NCBI GenBank assembly: GCA_964648465.1
Contig: CAZYMU010000025.1
Span: 1-42,547 of the forward strand
Source: Aminicenans sp964648465
GTDB taxonomy: Bacteria > Acidobacteriota > Aminicenantia > Aminicenantales > Aminicenantaceae
Direction of reading: 5' to 3'
DNA length: 42,547 bases
Shown in pieces: positions 24,638 through 33,530 of the stretch. How positions within the stretch are numbered: position 1 is the first letter of the stretch; each line of letters opens with the position of its first letter. The notes under the pieces are model-generated. The model was given only the letters and a program-made list of their open reading frames with translations. It did no database searches and was not told the origin of the DNA. A program made the position numbers and the translations under genes.

Positions 24638-26398
24638 ATGAAACAAAAATATCTTAGGAAATCCGCTTTACTGCTTTCAGGAATAATTGTCATTTTATTT
24701 ATGTTCTCCGCTTGCCAGAATCATGGAAAAACAGAATTGTCCAGTCTTCGTTTTGGAATTTCTTTTTCAAAAGATGTTTGCGAAGAAACTCTTGACGGAC
24801 GGATGCTATTGATGATCTCCACAAATAATAACCAGGAACCTAGGTTTCAGATAAGTGATGGCCCTGAAACACAGCTTATCTTCGGCATCAATGTGGATGG
24901 ATTAAACCCCGGAGAAGAGGCAGTCATTGACAGCATCGTTTTTGGCTATCCTCTGAAAAGTCTGTCAGAAATTACTCCAGGGGAGTACTGGGTCCAGGCT
25001 CTTCTGCATAGATACGAGACATTTCACCGTTCTGATGGCCATACGGTAAAGCTGCCAATGGATAGGGGAGAAGGACAGCACTGGAACAGTGCTCCAGGCA
25101 ACCTTTACAGCACTCCTAATAAGATACAAATAGATCCGTCCCTGGATAAACTGATTAATGTCTGTCTTGATAAGGAAATCCCCCCAATCCCTGAGCCTGA
25201 AGAAACAAAATATATAAAACATGTCAAAATTCAGAGTAAACTGCTTACAAAATTCTGGGGGCGTCCCATGTATCTTGGTGCTCACGTGCTTTTGCCTGAA
25301 GGATTTGAGAAGCATCCTGAGGCCCATTTCCCTCTTGTAATTAATCATGGGCATTTTCCTTATACATTTGGAGGGTTTCGTGAGATTCCACCAGATCCAT
25401 ACATTAAGCCTGAGTACAGCGCCAGATTTGATTGGAAAGGATACAATAAGACAGTTCAAGAATATTCATATAAATTCTATGAATACTGGACAGCACCAGA
25501 TACTCCAAGAATGCTTATCATAGAAATCCAGCACGCAAATCCCTTCTATGATGATTCTTACGCTGTGAACTCTGCAAATTTAGGACCTTATGGAGATGCA
25601 ATAACATACGAGTTAATCCCATACATTGAAAAGAAATTCAGGGGAATCGGAAAAGGCTGGGCGCGGTTTCTCTATGGAGGCTCAACAGGGGGATGGGAAG
25701 CCCTTGGCGTTCAAGTTTTTTATCCTGAAGAGTATAACGGCTGCTTTGCAGCATGCCCGGATCCTATAGATTTTAGGGCATATACTGTTGTTAATATTTA
25801 TGAAGATGAGAATGCCTACTATCCTAAAAGCAACTTTAAACACACTCCAAGGCCAGGGCACCGGAATTACCTGGGACATATAAGTTGTACTCTTGAGGAA
25901 ACCAACCATCGTGAACTAGTTCTGGGGACAAACTCCCGTTCAGGAGATCAGTGGGACATCTGGCAGGCCGTATATTCTCCTGTGGGTGAGGATGGATATC
26001 CCAAACCTATCTGGGATAAAATAACAGGGAAAATCGATCATAAGGTAGCTGAATACTGGAAGGAAAACTATGACCTAAGTTATATACTAAAAAAAGACTG
26101 GAAAACTCTTGGCCGCAAACTTAGAGGAAAAATTCATATTTACTGTGGAGACATGGATAATTATTATTTGAATAACGCTGTATATTTAATAGAAGAATTT
26201 TTAGAAAACACAAAAAATCCATATTATGATGGCGAAGTTGACTATGGAGACAGGGACGAACACTGTTGGAATGGAGACCATACCCGTCCGAATGCAATCT
26301 CACGCTTAAGATATCATCAGATGTTTTTTCCAAAAATTGTAGAACGCATTCTAAAAAGCGCACCTTCTGGAGCAGACCTAAAGACCTGGAGATATTGA
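24638..26398 (+). CDS. Lipoprotein with alpha/beta-hydrolase (esterase-like) domain
   Basis: A 586-residue predicted lipoprotein: the hydrophobic signal ends in FMFSAC, with Cys26 as the lipidation site. An N-terminal beta domain (about 30-190) precedes an alpha/beta-hydrolase domain of the esterase D type. VINHGHFPYTFGG is the oxyanion-hole region and YGGSTGGWEALG is the nucleophile elbow with Ser349. GDMDNYYLNN and the C-terminal DRDEHCWNGDH probably supply the acid and His. The specific substrate is unknown; an ester or acyl-peptide is possible. The N-terminal domain also contains GINVDGLNPGEEAVIDSI, a periplasmic-looking beta segment. AAGGAGGAA before the ATG supports the start. The AOR gene follows after 20 bases. 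Confidence 0.75.
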   Translation: MKQKYLRKSALLLSGIIVILFMFSACQNHGKTELSSLRFGISFSKDVCEETLDGRMLLMISTNNNQEPRFQISDGPETQLIFGINVDGLNPGEEAVIDSIVFGYPLKSLSEITPGEYWVQALLHRYETFHRSDGHTVKLPMDRGEGQHWNSAPGNLYSTPNKIQIDPSLDKLINVCLDKEIPPIPEPEETKYIKHVKIQSKLLTKFWGRPMYLGAHVLLPEGFEKHPEAHFPLVINHGHFPYTFGGFREIPPDPYIKPEYSARFDWKGYNKTVQEYSYKFYEYWTAPDTPRMLIIEIQHANPFYDDSYAVNSANLGPYGDAITYELIPYIEKKFRGIGKGWARFLYGGSTGGWEALGVQVFYPEEYNGCFAACPDPIDFRAYTVVNIYEDENAYYPKSNFKHTPRPGHRNYLGHISCTLEETNHRELVLGTNSRSGDQWDIWQAVYSPVGEDGYPKPIWDKITGKIDHKVAEYWKENYDLSYILKKDWKTLGRKLRGKIHIYCGDMDNYYLNNAVYLIEEFLENTKNPYYDGEVDYGDRDEHCWNGDHTRPNAISRLRYHQMFFPKIVERILKSAPSGADLKTWRY

Positions 26399-26418
26399 TA
26401 ATTTATCAGGAGATAATA

Positions 26419-28161
26419 ATGTCGTATACAGGAAAATGGACTAAAATTGACTTATCCACTGAGAAACATGAAATAGGAGAGACAGATAAAAATCTTCTTG
26501 AAAAATTCATTGGTGGAAAAGGATTGGGTTTTGCCCTACTTGAAAAATTGTCTCCAAATCCGGATCCTCTTGGCCCTGAAAATCCGATGATTTTTGTAAA
26601 TGGTCCCTTTACAGGCACAAGAATCCAGACAAGCGCCCGTACCTCTCTTGTAACCCGATCTCCTCTTACAGGGTCAATTCATGATTCGCATTGTGGTGGA
26701 CATTTCGGCCCACGTTTAAAAGCTGCTGGATTTGATTACATTATAGTAACAGGAAAAGCCCAAAAACCTGTTTATCTATATATCACAAACAAAAAAATAG
26801 AAATAAAAGATGCCTCTGATTTATGGGGGAAAGGGATATTTTTCACAAACGATGAACTAAAAAGACGTCACCCCGGGCGAAATCCCAGAGTGGCATGCAT
26901 TGGGCCCGCAGGAGAAAACCTTTTAAAAATTGCATGTATTGGTGTGGATAAATACCGTCAGTTCGGAAGGGGAGGAGTTGGTGCAGTCATGGGGTCGAAG
27001 AATCTAAAGGCTGTTATTCTCGATGGTAACATGCCTGTTAAATATAATGACGAAAAAAAATTCAACAAACTTAATACACAGCTAACAAAAGATGTTATGA
27101 ACAATGCTGCTGTAATATTCCGTCGTGAAAAAGGCACAATGAAGTGGGTCCGCATGGGACAGGAATACGAGTTTCTTCCTACCAGGAACTTCCAGAAATG
27201 CCAGTTTAAAGGCTTTGAAGGAATTTCTTCTGAAACATGCCGCAAAGAATTAAACTGGAAGGACAGTGGATGTTTCAACTGCGTCATAAAGTGCGCGAAA
27301 ATTGCAAAATGGGACGGGCACGAAGTAGAAGGTCCTGAATATGAAACCGCTGCTTTCCTGGGTTCTGGATGTGAAATATCGGATTGTAGAGACATAGCCT
27401 TGGCCAATGAAATTTGCGACGATTTTGGTATTGATACTATTAGTGCTGGAGTAACATGCTCATTTGCAATGGAATGCTTTGAGAAAGGACTGATTAAGGA
27501 TTGGGGCGGCTTGGAATTGACTTGGGGAAATGCGCAGGCCCAGAGAGAACTTTTACGCCTCATGGCAAAACGAGAAAGTGTTGGAGAAATATTTGCAGAT
27601 GGAACAAGAATTGCTTCCCAAAAAATAGGGAAGGGCAGCAAAGAATTTGCGATAAATATATTCGGAATGGAACTTTCTGGTGTTAACCCGAAAGGCTGCC
27701 TTACAATGGGAGTTGTCCTGTCAGTTGCTGATTTTGCCAGCCATACAAGGCTCTGGTGCACAGAGGCTGAAATGGGGGCTGACTTTAAGATCGAAGACAT
27801 CCCAGAGGCTGTAGCAAATGGATTGGACGAAATAAATACTCGCAACAGCCTTGTTGTATGCGATTTTCTTCCTTATGGATTTGAAAGACTTGCTCCAATT
27901 TTAAATGCTCTTACAGGTTCAAATCATACAGAAAAATCACTGATGGAAACAGGTGCAAGGATTACAAATTTGGCCAGGATATATAACCTCAGAAACGGAA
28001 GAAAACATACAGATGACATCCTGCCTGAAAGGTTTTTCAAGGAAGAATCTTTGGCAGGCTTTATGAAAGGGAAAAAACTTGATAAGGATTTTTTCAGATC
28101 ACTTATCCAGAAATACTATAAAGTTCGTGGATGGAACGAAAAAGGGAAGCCTGTACAATAA
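26419..28161 (+). CDS. aor: Tungsten-containing aldehyde:ferredoxin oxidoreductase
   Basis: A 580-residue AOR-family enzyme that oxidises aldehydes to carboxylic acids with ferredoxin as acceptor, using a tungstopterin cofactor and one 4Fe-4S cluster. The start is set at MSYTGKW (26419), with CAGGAG 8 bases upstream; the longer frame reaches back into the esterase gene. The family start KxxKIDLS and GGKGLGFALLEKL are present, then RGGVGAVMGSKNLKAV (184-199). Cluster cysteines are C285, C288 and C292 (CFNCVIKC) and C481 (VVCDF), matching the spacing of Pyrococcus AOR. Length is normal. In amino-acid fermenters AOR oxidises aldehydes from 2-oxoacid decarboxylation, which fits the peptidases on both sides. 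Confidence 0.92.
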   Translation: MSYTGKWTKIDLSTEKHEIGETDKNLLEKFIGGKGLGFALLEKLSPNPDPLGPENPMIFVNGPFTGTRIQTSARTSLVTRSPLTGSIHDSHCGGHFGPRLKAAGFDYIIVTGKAQKPVYLYITNKKIEIKDASDLWGKGIFFTNDELKRRHPGRNPRVACIGPAGENLLKIACIGVDKYRQFGRGGVGAVMGSKNLKAVILDGNMPVKYNDEKKFNKLNTQLTKDVMNNAAVIFRREKGTMKWVRMGQEYEFLPTRNFQKCQFKGFEGISSETCRKELNWKDSGCFNCVIKCAKIAKWDGHEVEGPEYETAAFLGSGCEISDCRDIALANEICDDFGIDTISAGVTCSFAMECFEKGLIKDWGGLELTWGNAQAQRELLRLMAKRESVGEIFADGTRIASQKIGKGSKEFAINIFGMELSGVNPKGCLTMGVVLSVADFASHTRLWCTEAEMGADFKIEDIPEAVANGLDEINTRNSLVVCDFLPYGFERLAPILNALTGSNHTEKSLMETGARITNLARIYNLRNGRKHTDDILPERFFKEESLAGFMKGKKLDKDFFRSLIQKYYKVRGWNEKGKPVQ

Positions 28162-28187
28162 GTTTTTTCAATATATTAGGAGGTTTC

Positions 28188-31022
28188 ATGTTTAAAAATT
28201 CAAAATTAAGTTTTATATGTCTGTTCATTTCTGTTTTACTCATACTGTCTCCAGCCTTAAGCGGCATTCAAGCTAAACGTGCTTTGAGTCATAATGATTA
28301 CGATTCATGGAAATCGATAGTAGGAGCAGAGATTTCAAGCAATGGGCACTGGGTTTTGTATCTTGAAACACCGCAGGACGGAGAAGCAGATCTCGTAGTT
28401 AAAAATTTGAAGACAGATAAGGAATACCGCCATACAATTGGTTATTCAGGTGAGGGAACAGATTCTGAAAAGTCTGCAAAACCTAAGTTCAGCTATGACA
28501 CAACTCATATAATATTCATTATTTCTCCTTCAAAGGTTGAATCAAAGAAGTTTAAGAAAAATAAAAAGAAAAAAGACAGCGAAAAGCCAAATAATAAGCT
28601 TGGAATTATGGACCTTTCTAATGGAAAAGTGACTTTAGTCGAAAACGTGAAAAGTTTTAAGCTGCCTAAAAAAGTTGGAGGTTGGGTTGTCTATCTCAAA
28701 GAATCCCCTCCAAAATTAGAGAAGAAGGAGGAAAAAAATAAGGAAGAAGAAGAAAAAAAAGAGAAGGAAAAGAAGTATGGTACTCCTTTGGTTTTAAGAT
28801 CCCTTAAGGATAGTAGCGAGACACTGTTTGAGTCAGTATTGGATTATCTATTCACTAAGAACGGAAAATTCCTTATTTTCACTGTTTCAAGCAAAAAAGA
28901 ACCGGAAACCGATGGTGTCTATTGTAAAATCCCAGGAAGCGGTTCTAAACTATCCCTTTTATCCGGAAAAGGGAAATACAATGGATTAACAATGAATAAG
29001 GAAGAAACATGTATGGCCTTTTATACTGACCGTGATGATCAGCAAGCTGAAGCGCCTTCATTTAACTTATACGGATGGAAAGCAGGTGAGGAGAAGGCTG
29101 TCTTATGGATCTCTCACTCTTCTACACCAGGATTCCCTGAAGGTATGGCTGTAAGCGATAAATCTGAAATAAATTTCAGCGATGACGGCCATGTTGTTAT
29201 GTTTGGAATTAAGGAAATTTCTCAATTAAAAAAGAAGGAGGAAGAAGAAAAAGCAAAATTTGATCTATGGCACTGGAATGACCCATACCCACAACCCCAA
29301 CAGAAAAAGATAGCAAAAAGAATACGTAATAACACGTGGGAGTCTGTTTACTACACTGAGAGCAAGAATTTTATTAAACTTGCTGATGAAGAGATCCCTG
29401 ATGTTAGTTTGTCCAGAACCGGGAAGATTGCCTTTGCTCAAAATATCTGGCCCTATACAAAGCGTGTCTCATATGACGGTTCTTATTATGATATATATGC
29501 GATAAAGCCGGAAACTTCAGAAAGGACTCTTGTAAAAAAAGAACTTTATGGAGGTGCAAGACTCTCTCCAAACGGAAAGTATATATACTGGTTTCATGAT
29601 AAAGACTGGTATGTTTATGATATAAACACAAAAACAACAGCAAATTTAACTGCTTCGCTTGATGTATCCTTCAAGCAGTATGATTGGGACAGGCCGAATC
29701 CTCCTGGGAGTTACGGCACAGCAGGCTGGACTTACGGTGATGCATCTTTATTGATTTATGACCGCTATGACATATGGGAGATCTTGCCTGACGCCTCAAA
29801 TGCAAGAATGATTACAGAAGGATTCGGCAGAAAAAATGATCTTTCGTTTAGATATGTAAAACTTGATCCAGAAGAGATTACAATCAGCCCAAGTAAACCA
29901 ATTTTACTTCGAGTAACAAATGAAAAAACAATGGCTCAGGGATTCTTCCAGGACCTTATTAAAGGAAAAAAGCCTCCAAAGAAACTTATAACGGCTGACA
30001 GAGCATTTATTCAAGTGAAAAAGGCAGAAGAAGCGGATATAATGATCTTTTCCCGCTCGAACTTTGACGAATATCCTGATCTTTGGGCTTCTGATATTGA
30101 TTTTGCAAATCAACACAAAATAACTAACCTGGGAAGGCAAATGGAGCCATTTATATGGGGAAAAGCTGAGCTTCGCGATTTCTTTAGTTCAGACGGGAAA
30201 CCTTTGAAGGGAATCCTGATAAAACCTGATAACTTTGATTCTAATAAGAAATATCCTTTAATTGTGTATATTTACGAAACTCTTCACCAAAGGTTCCATT
30301 CTTTCCGCCATCCTTCTCCAGGCTCCTCTGTAAACTTTCCTTATTATGTCAGTAATGGATATGTGATGTGGATGCCTGACATCGAATACGATACAGGTTA
30401 TCCGGGCAAAGACGCTTTGAAATGTGTTCTACCAGGAATTCAGATGTTGGCCCGGGAAGGTTTTATTGATCCTGAATCTATTGGTATCCAAGGCCATTCT
30501 TGGGGAGGTTACCAAATTGCATACATGATTACTCAGACTAATATATTTGCCGCTGCAGAAGCAGGAGCCCCGGTTTCAAACATGATAAGCGCTTATGGGG
30601 GGATAAGGTGGGGAAGTGGTCTGGTCCGCCAGTTTCAATATGAACGTACACAGAGCCGGATTGGCGGAAGCCCCTGGGAAGTACCTATGCGCTATATTGA
30701 AAATTCGCCCATTTTCTGGGCCGATAAAGTCCAGACTCCTGTCATGATGATGCATAATGATGAAGATGGCGCGGTTCCATGGTACCAAGGAATCGAGTAT
30801 ATAATGGCTCTTAGACGTCTAGGAAAAGAAGCCTATATGTTCAACTACAACGGTGAAGCTCATGGGCTTCGTAAAAGAGTAAATCAAAAAGATTGGACAT
30901 GCCGTATGGCAGAATTTTTTAACCACCATTTAAAAAGAGCCCCTTCTCCGGCCTGGATGACTAATGGAATAAAAGCCTGGGAAAAAGAAGAGGAAAAAGA
31001 GAAGGAAAAGACAGGTATTTAA
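28188..31022 (+). CDS. Secreted S9 (prolyl oligopeptidase family) serine peptidase with Lys/Glu-rich inserts
   Basis: A 944-residue exported peptidase. I place the start at 28188 (TTAGGAGGTTTC in front, signal peptide ICLFISVLLILSPALSG) rather than 28131. A beta-propeller domain fills roughly 35-650. The C-terminal alpha/beta-hydrolase domain has the catalytic triad Ser771 (GHSWGGYQ), Asp860 (DEDGAVP) and His892 (GEAHGLRK). Unusual Lys/Glu-rich low-complexity stretches interrupt the propeller (around 130-150 and 200-220, and again near 350) and the C-terminus. Such enzymes hydrolyse peptides, often after proline or from the N-terminus as dipeptides. It ends the plus-strand string of C69 peptidase, sortilin-like protein, lipoprotein esterase and AOR. 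Confidence 0.9.
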   Translation: MFKNSKLSFICLFISVLLILSPALSGIQAKRALSHNDYDSWKSIVGAEISSNGHWVLYLETPQDGEADLVVKNLKTDKEYRHTIGYSGEGTDSEKSAKPKFSYDTTHIIFIISPSKVESKKFKKNKKKKDSEKPNNKLGIMDLSNGKVTLVENVKSFKLPKKVGGWVVYLKESPPKLEKKEEKNKEEEEKKEKEKKYGTPLVLRSLKDSSETLFESVLDYLFTKNGKFLIFTVSSKKEPETDGVYCKIPGSGSKLSLLSGKGKYNGLTMNKEETCMAFYTDRDDQQAEAPSFNLYGWKAGEEKAVLWISHSSTPGFPEGMAVSDKSEINFSDDGHVVMFGIKEISQLKKKEEEEKAKFDLWHWNDPYPQPQQKKIAKRIRNNTWESVYYTESKNFIKLADEEIPDVSLSRTGKIAFAQNIWPYTKRVSYDGSYYDIYAIKPETSERTLVKKELYGGARLSPNGKYIYWFHDKDWYVYDINTKTTANLTASLDVSFKQYDWDRPNPPGSYGTAGWTYGDASLLIYDRYDIWEILPDASNARMITEGFGRKNDLSFRYVKLDPEEITISPSKPILLRVTNEKTMAQGFFQDLIKGKKPPKKLITADRAFIQVKKAEEADIMIFSRSNFDEYPDLWASDIDFANQHKITNLGRQMEPFIWGKAELRDFFSSDGKPLKGILIKPDNFDSNKKYPLIVYIYETLHQRFHSFRHPSPGSSVNFPYYVSNGYVMWMPDIEYDTGYPGKDALKCVLPGIQMLAREGFIDPESIGIQGHSWGGYQIAYMITQTNIFAAAEAGAPVSNMISAYGGIRWGSGLVRQFQYERTQSRIGGSPWEVPMRYIENSPIFWADKVQTPVMMMHNDEDGAVPWYQGIEYIMALRRLGKEAYMFNYNGEAHGLRKRVNQKDWTCRMAEFFNHHLKRAPSPAWMTNGIKAWEKEEEKEKEKTGI

Positions 31023-31116
31023 TTTAACCACATTAATCCTGAAATTGGACGAAAATGAGCAGAAATAAAAGCAACCCAAAAAGCCAAATTCCTTTGTGTA
31101 CATCCATTTTTTAGAT

Positions 31117-31145
31117 TTGACCTTGCGGGTAGTCTATCATACAAT
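31117..31145 (+). promoter_or_regulatory. Sigma-70 promoter of the acyl-CoA synthetase
   Basis: TTGACC (-35, 31117-31122), 17-base spacer, TACAAT (-10, 31140-31145): five of six consensus bases in each box and ideal spacing. Predicted start near 31152, giving a leader of about 60 bases ending in AGAAGGAGGG before the ATG at 31212. Confidence 0.65.
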
Positions 31146-31211
31146 CTACTCCGGCAGGAAGTACATCACATCATCATATTATCTATGTTATTCATATGAG
31201 AAGGAGGGAAA

Positions 31212-32990
31212 ATGGTTGATACAATAAGTCAAATTATTCTCAATACTGTCAGGTCATATCCGAAAGAAGACTTGATGCTTTTTAAAAAGGAAGTTGCTTA
31301 TGTTCCGATATCAACACAAGATTTTGGAAATAACATAAAATATTTATCCCTTGGATTGAAAGATTTAGGACATCAGACTGGAGATAAACTTATTATACTT
31401 GCTGAAAATGGTCCTAAATGGATTATGACTGATTTTGCCAATCTTTGTTCGGGGGGAATAACCGTTCCCATTTATCCTTCTTTAGTACCAGAACAAATAA
31501 AATATATTATTGACGACTCTGATGCAAAAATTGTTGTGTGTTCGAGTCAAGAACTCTGGGAAAAGGTAAAAACAGTTAAAAATGAACTGACAAAGGTTAC
31601 TCATTTTATTAGCTTCCAATCCGAAATTCCTGAAGGTGTCCTGAGTTTAAATGATGTGATGAGAAAAGGTAAACGGATTGCGGATGAAAAAACGGATCTT
31701 TTCGAAAAGACAGCACTAGAAGTTAAACCTGACGATGTTGCTTCTATTATTTATACATCTGGAACTACCGGGATTCCCAAAGGAGTGATACTTACTCATG
31801 ACAATTTTATAAGCAATATTAAAACCTTAGCTGCTCTCGTTGAATTTACACATAAAGATATGGTTCTTTCGTTTTTGCCTTTATCGCATGTCCTTGAGAG
31901 AATGTGCACCTTTGCGTTTTTGTATAAAGGATGCTCTATCGCATATGCTGAGAGTGTAGAGACTGTCGCAGATAATTTGATAGAAGTCCATCCTCATATA
32001 ATGGTCAGTGTTCCTCGTCTATTTGAAAAAATCTATGCAGTAGTTATGGACAATGTGCTTGAAAGCCCCCCTTTAAAAAGGAAAATCTTTTTCTGGGCAG
32101 TTAAAACAGGAAAGGAGTATGGGAAAAGAAAACTTCAAAAGCAATCTATAACTGGAATTCTTAGATTGAAGAGGAATTTGGCTGATAAGCTTGTTTTTTC
32201 AAAAATCATTGAAAAGACAGGTGGAAGAGTGCGCTTTTTTGTCTCTGGAGGTGCACCTCTTCCCAAAGAAATCGCAGATTTTTTCTATGCATTGGGTCTT
32301 GTTGTTTTGGAAGGCTACGGATTGACCGAGACTTCTCCTGTTATTGCAGTCAATACTTTTGAGAACCTGAAATTTGGAACTGTAGGGCACCCGATTCCTG
32401 GGATAGATGTAAAAATTGCTGAAGACGGGGAGATTCTTACCAAAGGTCCGAATGTGATGAAAGGATATTACAAGAAAGATGTCGAAACAAAAGAAGCTTT
32501 TGAAGGAGGATGGTTCCACACGGGAGATATTGGGCATCTTGATGAAGATGGATTCCTGGTTATTACTGATAGAAAAAAGGATATTATCGTTACTTCTGGC
32601 GGAAAGAATGTGGCCCCTCAACAAATAGAAAACCTTATAAAAACAAGTCCTTATGTTTCTAATGTAGTTGTAATAGGGTCAACGAGAAAATTCATATCAG
32701 CTCTGATTGTGCCTGATTTTGAAAAGCTGGAAGAATATGCCCGATCATTGAATATTACTTACAATGAAAAGATCGAATTGTTAAGAAATGAAGAAATCGT
32801 GAGTTTTGTACTTGCAGAAATCAATAAATGTACTCCAACCCTTGCTCCTTATGAAAAAGTTAAGAAAATTGCCCTCTTAGACAGAGAATTTGAAGAAGAT
32901 AAAGGAGAGTTAACTCCCACATTAAAAATAAAAAGGGAAATTGTTGAGGAAAAATACGGTGATTTAATCTATTCTATGTATGAGGATTAG
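31212..32990 (+). CDS. AMP-forming long-chain acyl-CoA synthetase family protein
   Basis: A 592-residue adenylate-forming enzyme that activates a carboxylic acid to its acyl-CoA through an acyl-AMP. The ATP/AMP-binding P-loop YTSGTTGIPKG is at 181-191, the LSFLPLSHVLER segment typical of long-chain acyl-CoA synthetases near 215-226, VLEGYGLTETSP in the second half, and the GWFHTGDIGHLDEDGF and TDRKKDIIVTSGGKNVAP hinge motifs near 435-475. Normal length for the group, with a long helical C-terminal domain. Possible substrates are fatty acids or branched or aromatic acids formed by the AOR upstream. Has its own promoter, and ogt follows after 6 bases. Confidence 0.9.
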   Translation: MVDTISQIILNTVRSYPKEDLMLFKKEVAYVPISTQDFGNNIKYLSLGLKDLGHQTGDKLIILAENGPKWIMTDFANLCSGGITVPIYPSLVPEQIKYIIDDSDAKIVVCSSQELWEKVKTVKNELTKVTHFISFQSEIPEGVLSLNDVMRKGKRIADEKTDLFEKTALEVKPDDVASIIYTSGTTGIPKGVILTHDNFISNIKTLAALVEFTHKDMVLSFLPLSHVLERMCTFAFLYKGCSIAYAESVETVADNLIEVHPHIMVSVPRLFEKIYAVVMDNVLESPPLKRKIFFWAVKTGKEYGKRKLQKQSITGILRLKRNLADKLVFSKIIEKTGGRVRFFVSGGAPLPKEIADFFYALGLVVLEGYGLTETSPVIAVNTFENLKFGTVGHPIPGIDVKIAEDGEILTKGPNVMKGYYKKDVETKEAFEGGWFHTGDIGHLDEDGFLVITDRKKDIIVTSGGKNVAPQQIENLIKTSPYVSNVVVIGSTRKFISALIVPDFEKLEEYARSLNITYNEKIELLRNEEIVSFVLAEINKCTPTLAPYEKVKKIALLDREFEEDKGELTPTLKIKREIVEEKYGDLIYSMYED

Positions 32991-32996
32991 AGTCAA

Positions 32997-33470
32997 ATGT
33001 TTAAGGAGTATAAGACATATTATAATTCCAATATCGGTATTTTAGAAATAACTGGGACACAAAAAGGGATATTATCTGTTAGTTTTTTGGAAGAAAAATC
33101 TGTAACTCACGGTAAAATTCCTTATTGTCTTAAGGAGTGTCATTCACAAATTGATGAGTATTTTAAGGGGAATCGTAAAAAATTTAGTGTAAAAATTCAG
33201 CTAGAAGGTACAGATTTTCAAAAAAAAGTCTGGAAGCAGTTGATGAAGATTCCATTTGGAAAGACTGTATCTTACAAGGATATTGCTTTATCTGTTGGAA
33301 ATAAGAATGCTGTTCGTGCAGTTGGAAACGCAAACGGAAAAAACAGGATAGTCATCATTATTCCTTGTCATCGTGTTATTGGCATCGATGGGAAGCTGGT
33401 CGGTTTCGGGGCCGGATTATGGAGAAAAGAGTGGCTGTTAAAACACGAAAGCAGTTTCCTCAAAAAGTGA
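32997..33470 (+). CDS. ogt: Methylated-DNA--protein-cysteine S-methyltransferase (O6-alkylguanine repair)
   Basis: A 157-residue suicide DNA repair protein that transfers the methyl group of O6-methylguanine to Cys124 in the invariant IPCHRVIG motif. The DNA-recognition helix region FGKTVSYKDIALSVGNKNAVRAVGNA precedes it (88-113). The N-terminal RNase H-like domain is short but present. Its only DNA-repair neighbour is itself. It starts 6 bases after the acyl-CoA synthetase and is probably cotranscribed with it. Ada-type activator domains are absent, so this is the constitutive Ogt/MGT type. Confidence 0.95.
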   Translation: MFKEYKTYYNSNIGILEITGTQKGILSVSFLEEKSVTHGKIPYCLKECHSQIDEYFKGNRKKFSVKIQLEGTDFQKKVWKQLMKIPFGKTVSYKDIALSVGNKNAVRAVGNANGKNRIVIIIPCHRVIGIDGKLVGFGAGLWRKEWLLKHESSFLKK

Positions 33471-33530
33471 TATACAGACCAAGAGCCTCCATGATTTCTT
33501 CACTTTCCGTAGTTCCGAAGTGATTCTCTT

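Noticed and set aside
26266..26418. N-terminal extension of the AOR frame into the esterase gene
   Set aside because: The extension overlaps esterase codons and does not resemble AOR; the Shine-Dalgarno before 26419 and the MSYTGKW start fit the family.
26958..27845. 295-residue minus-strand ORF inside the AOR gene
   Set aside because: It is a shadow of the AOR frame: AOR has full-length family motifs, while this frame is Ser/Pro-rich with no recognisable domain or Shine-Dalgarno.
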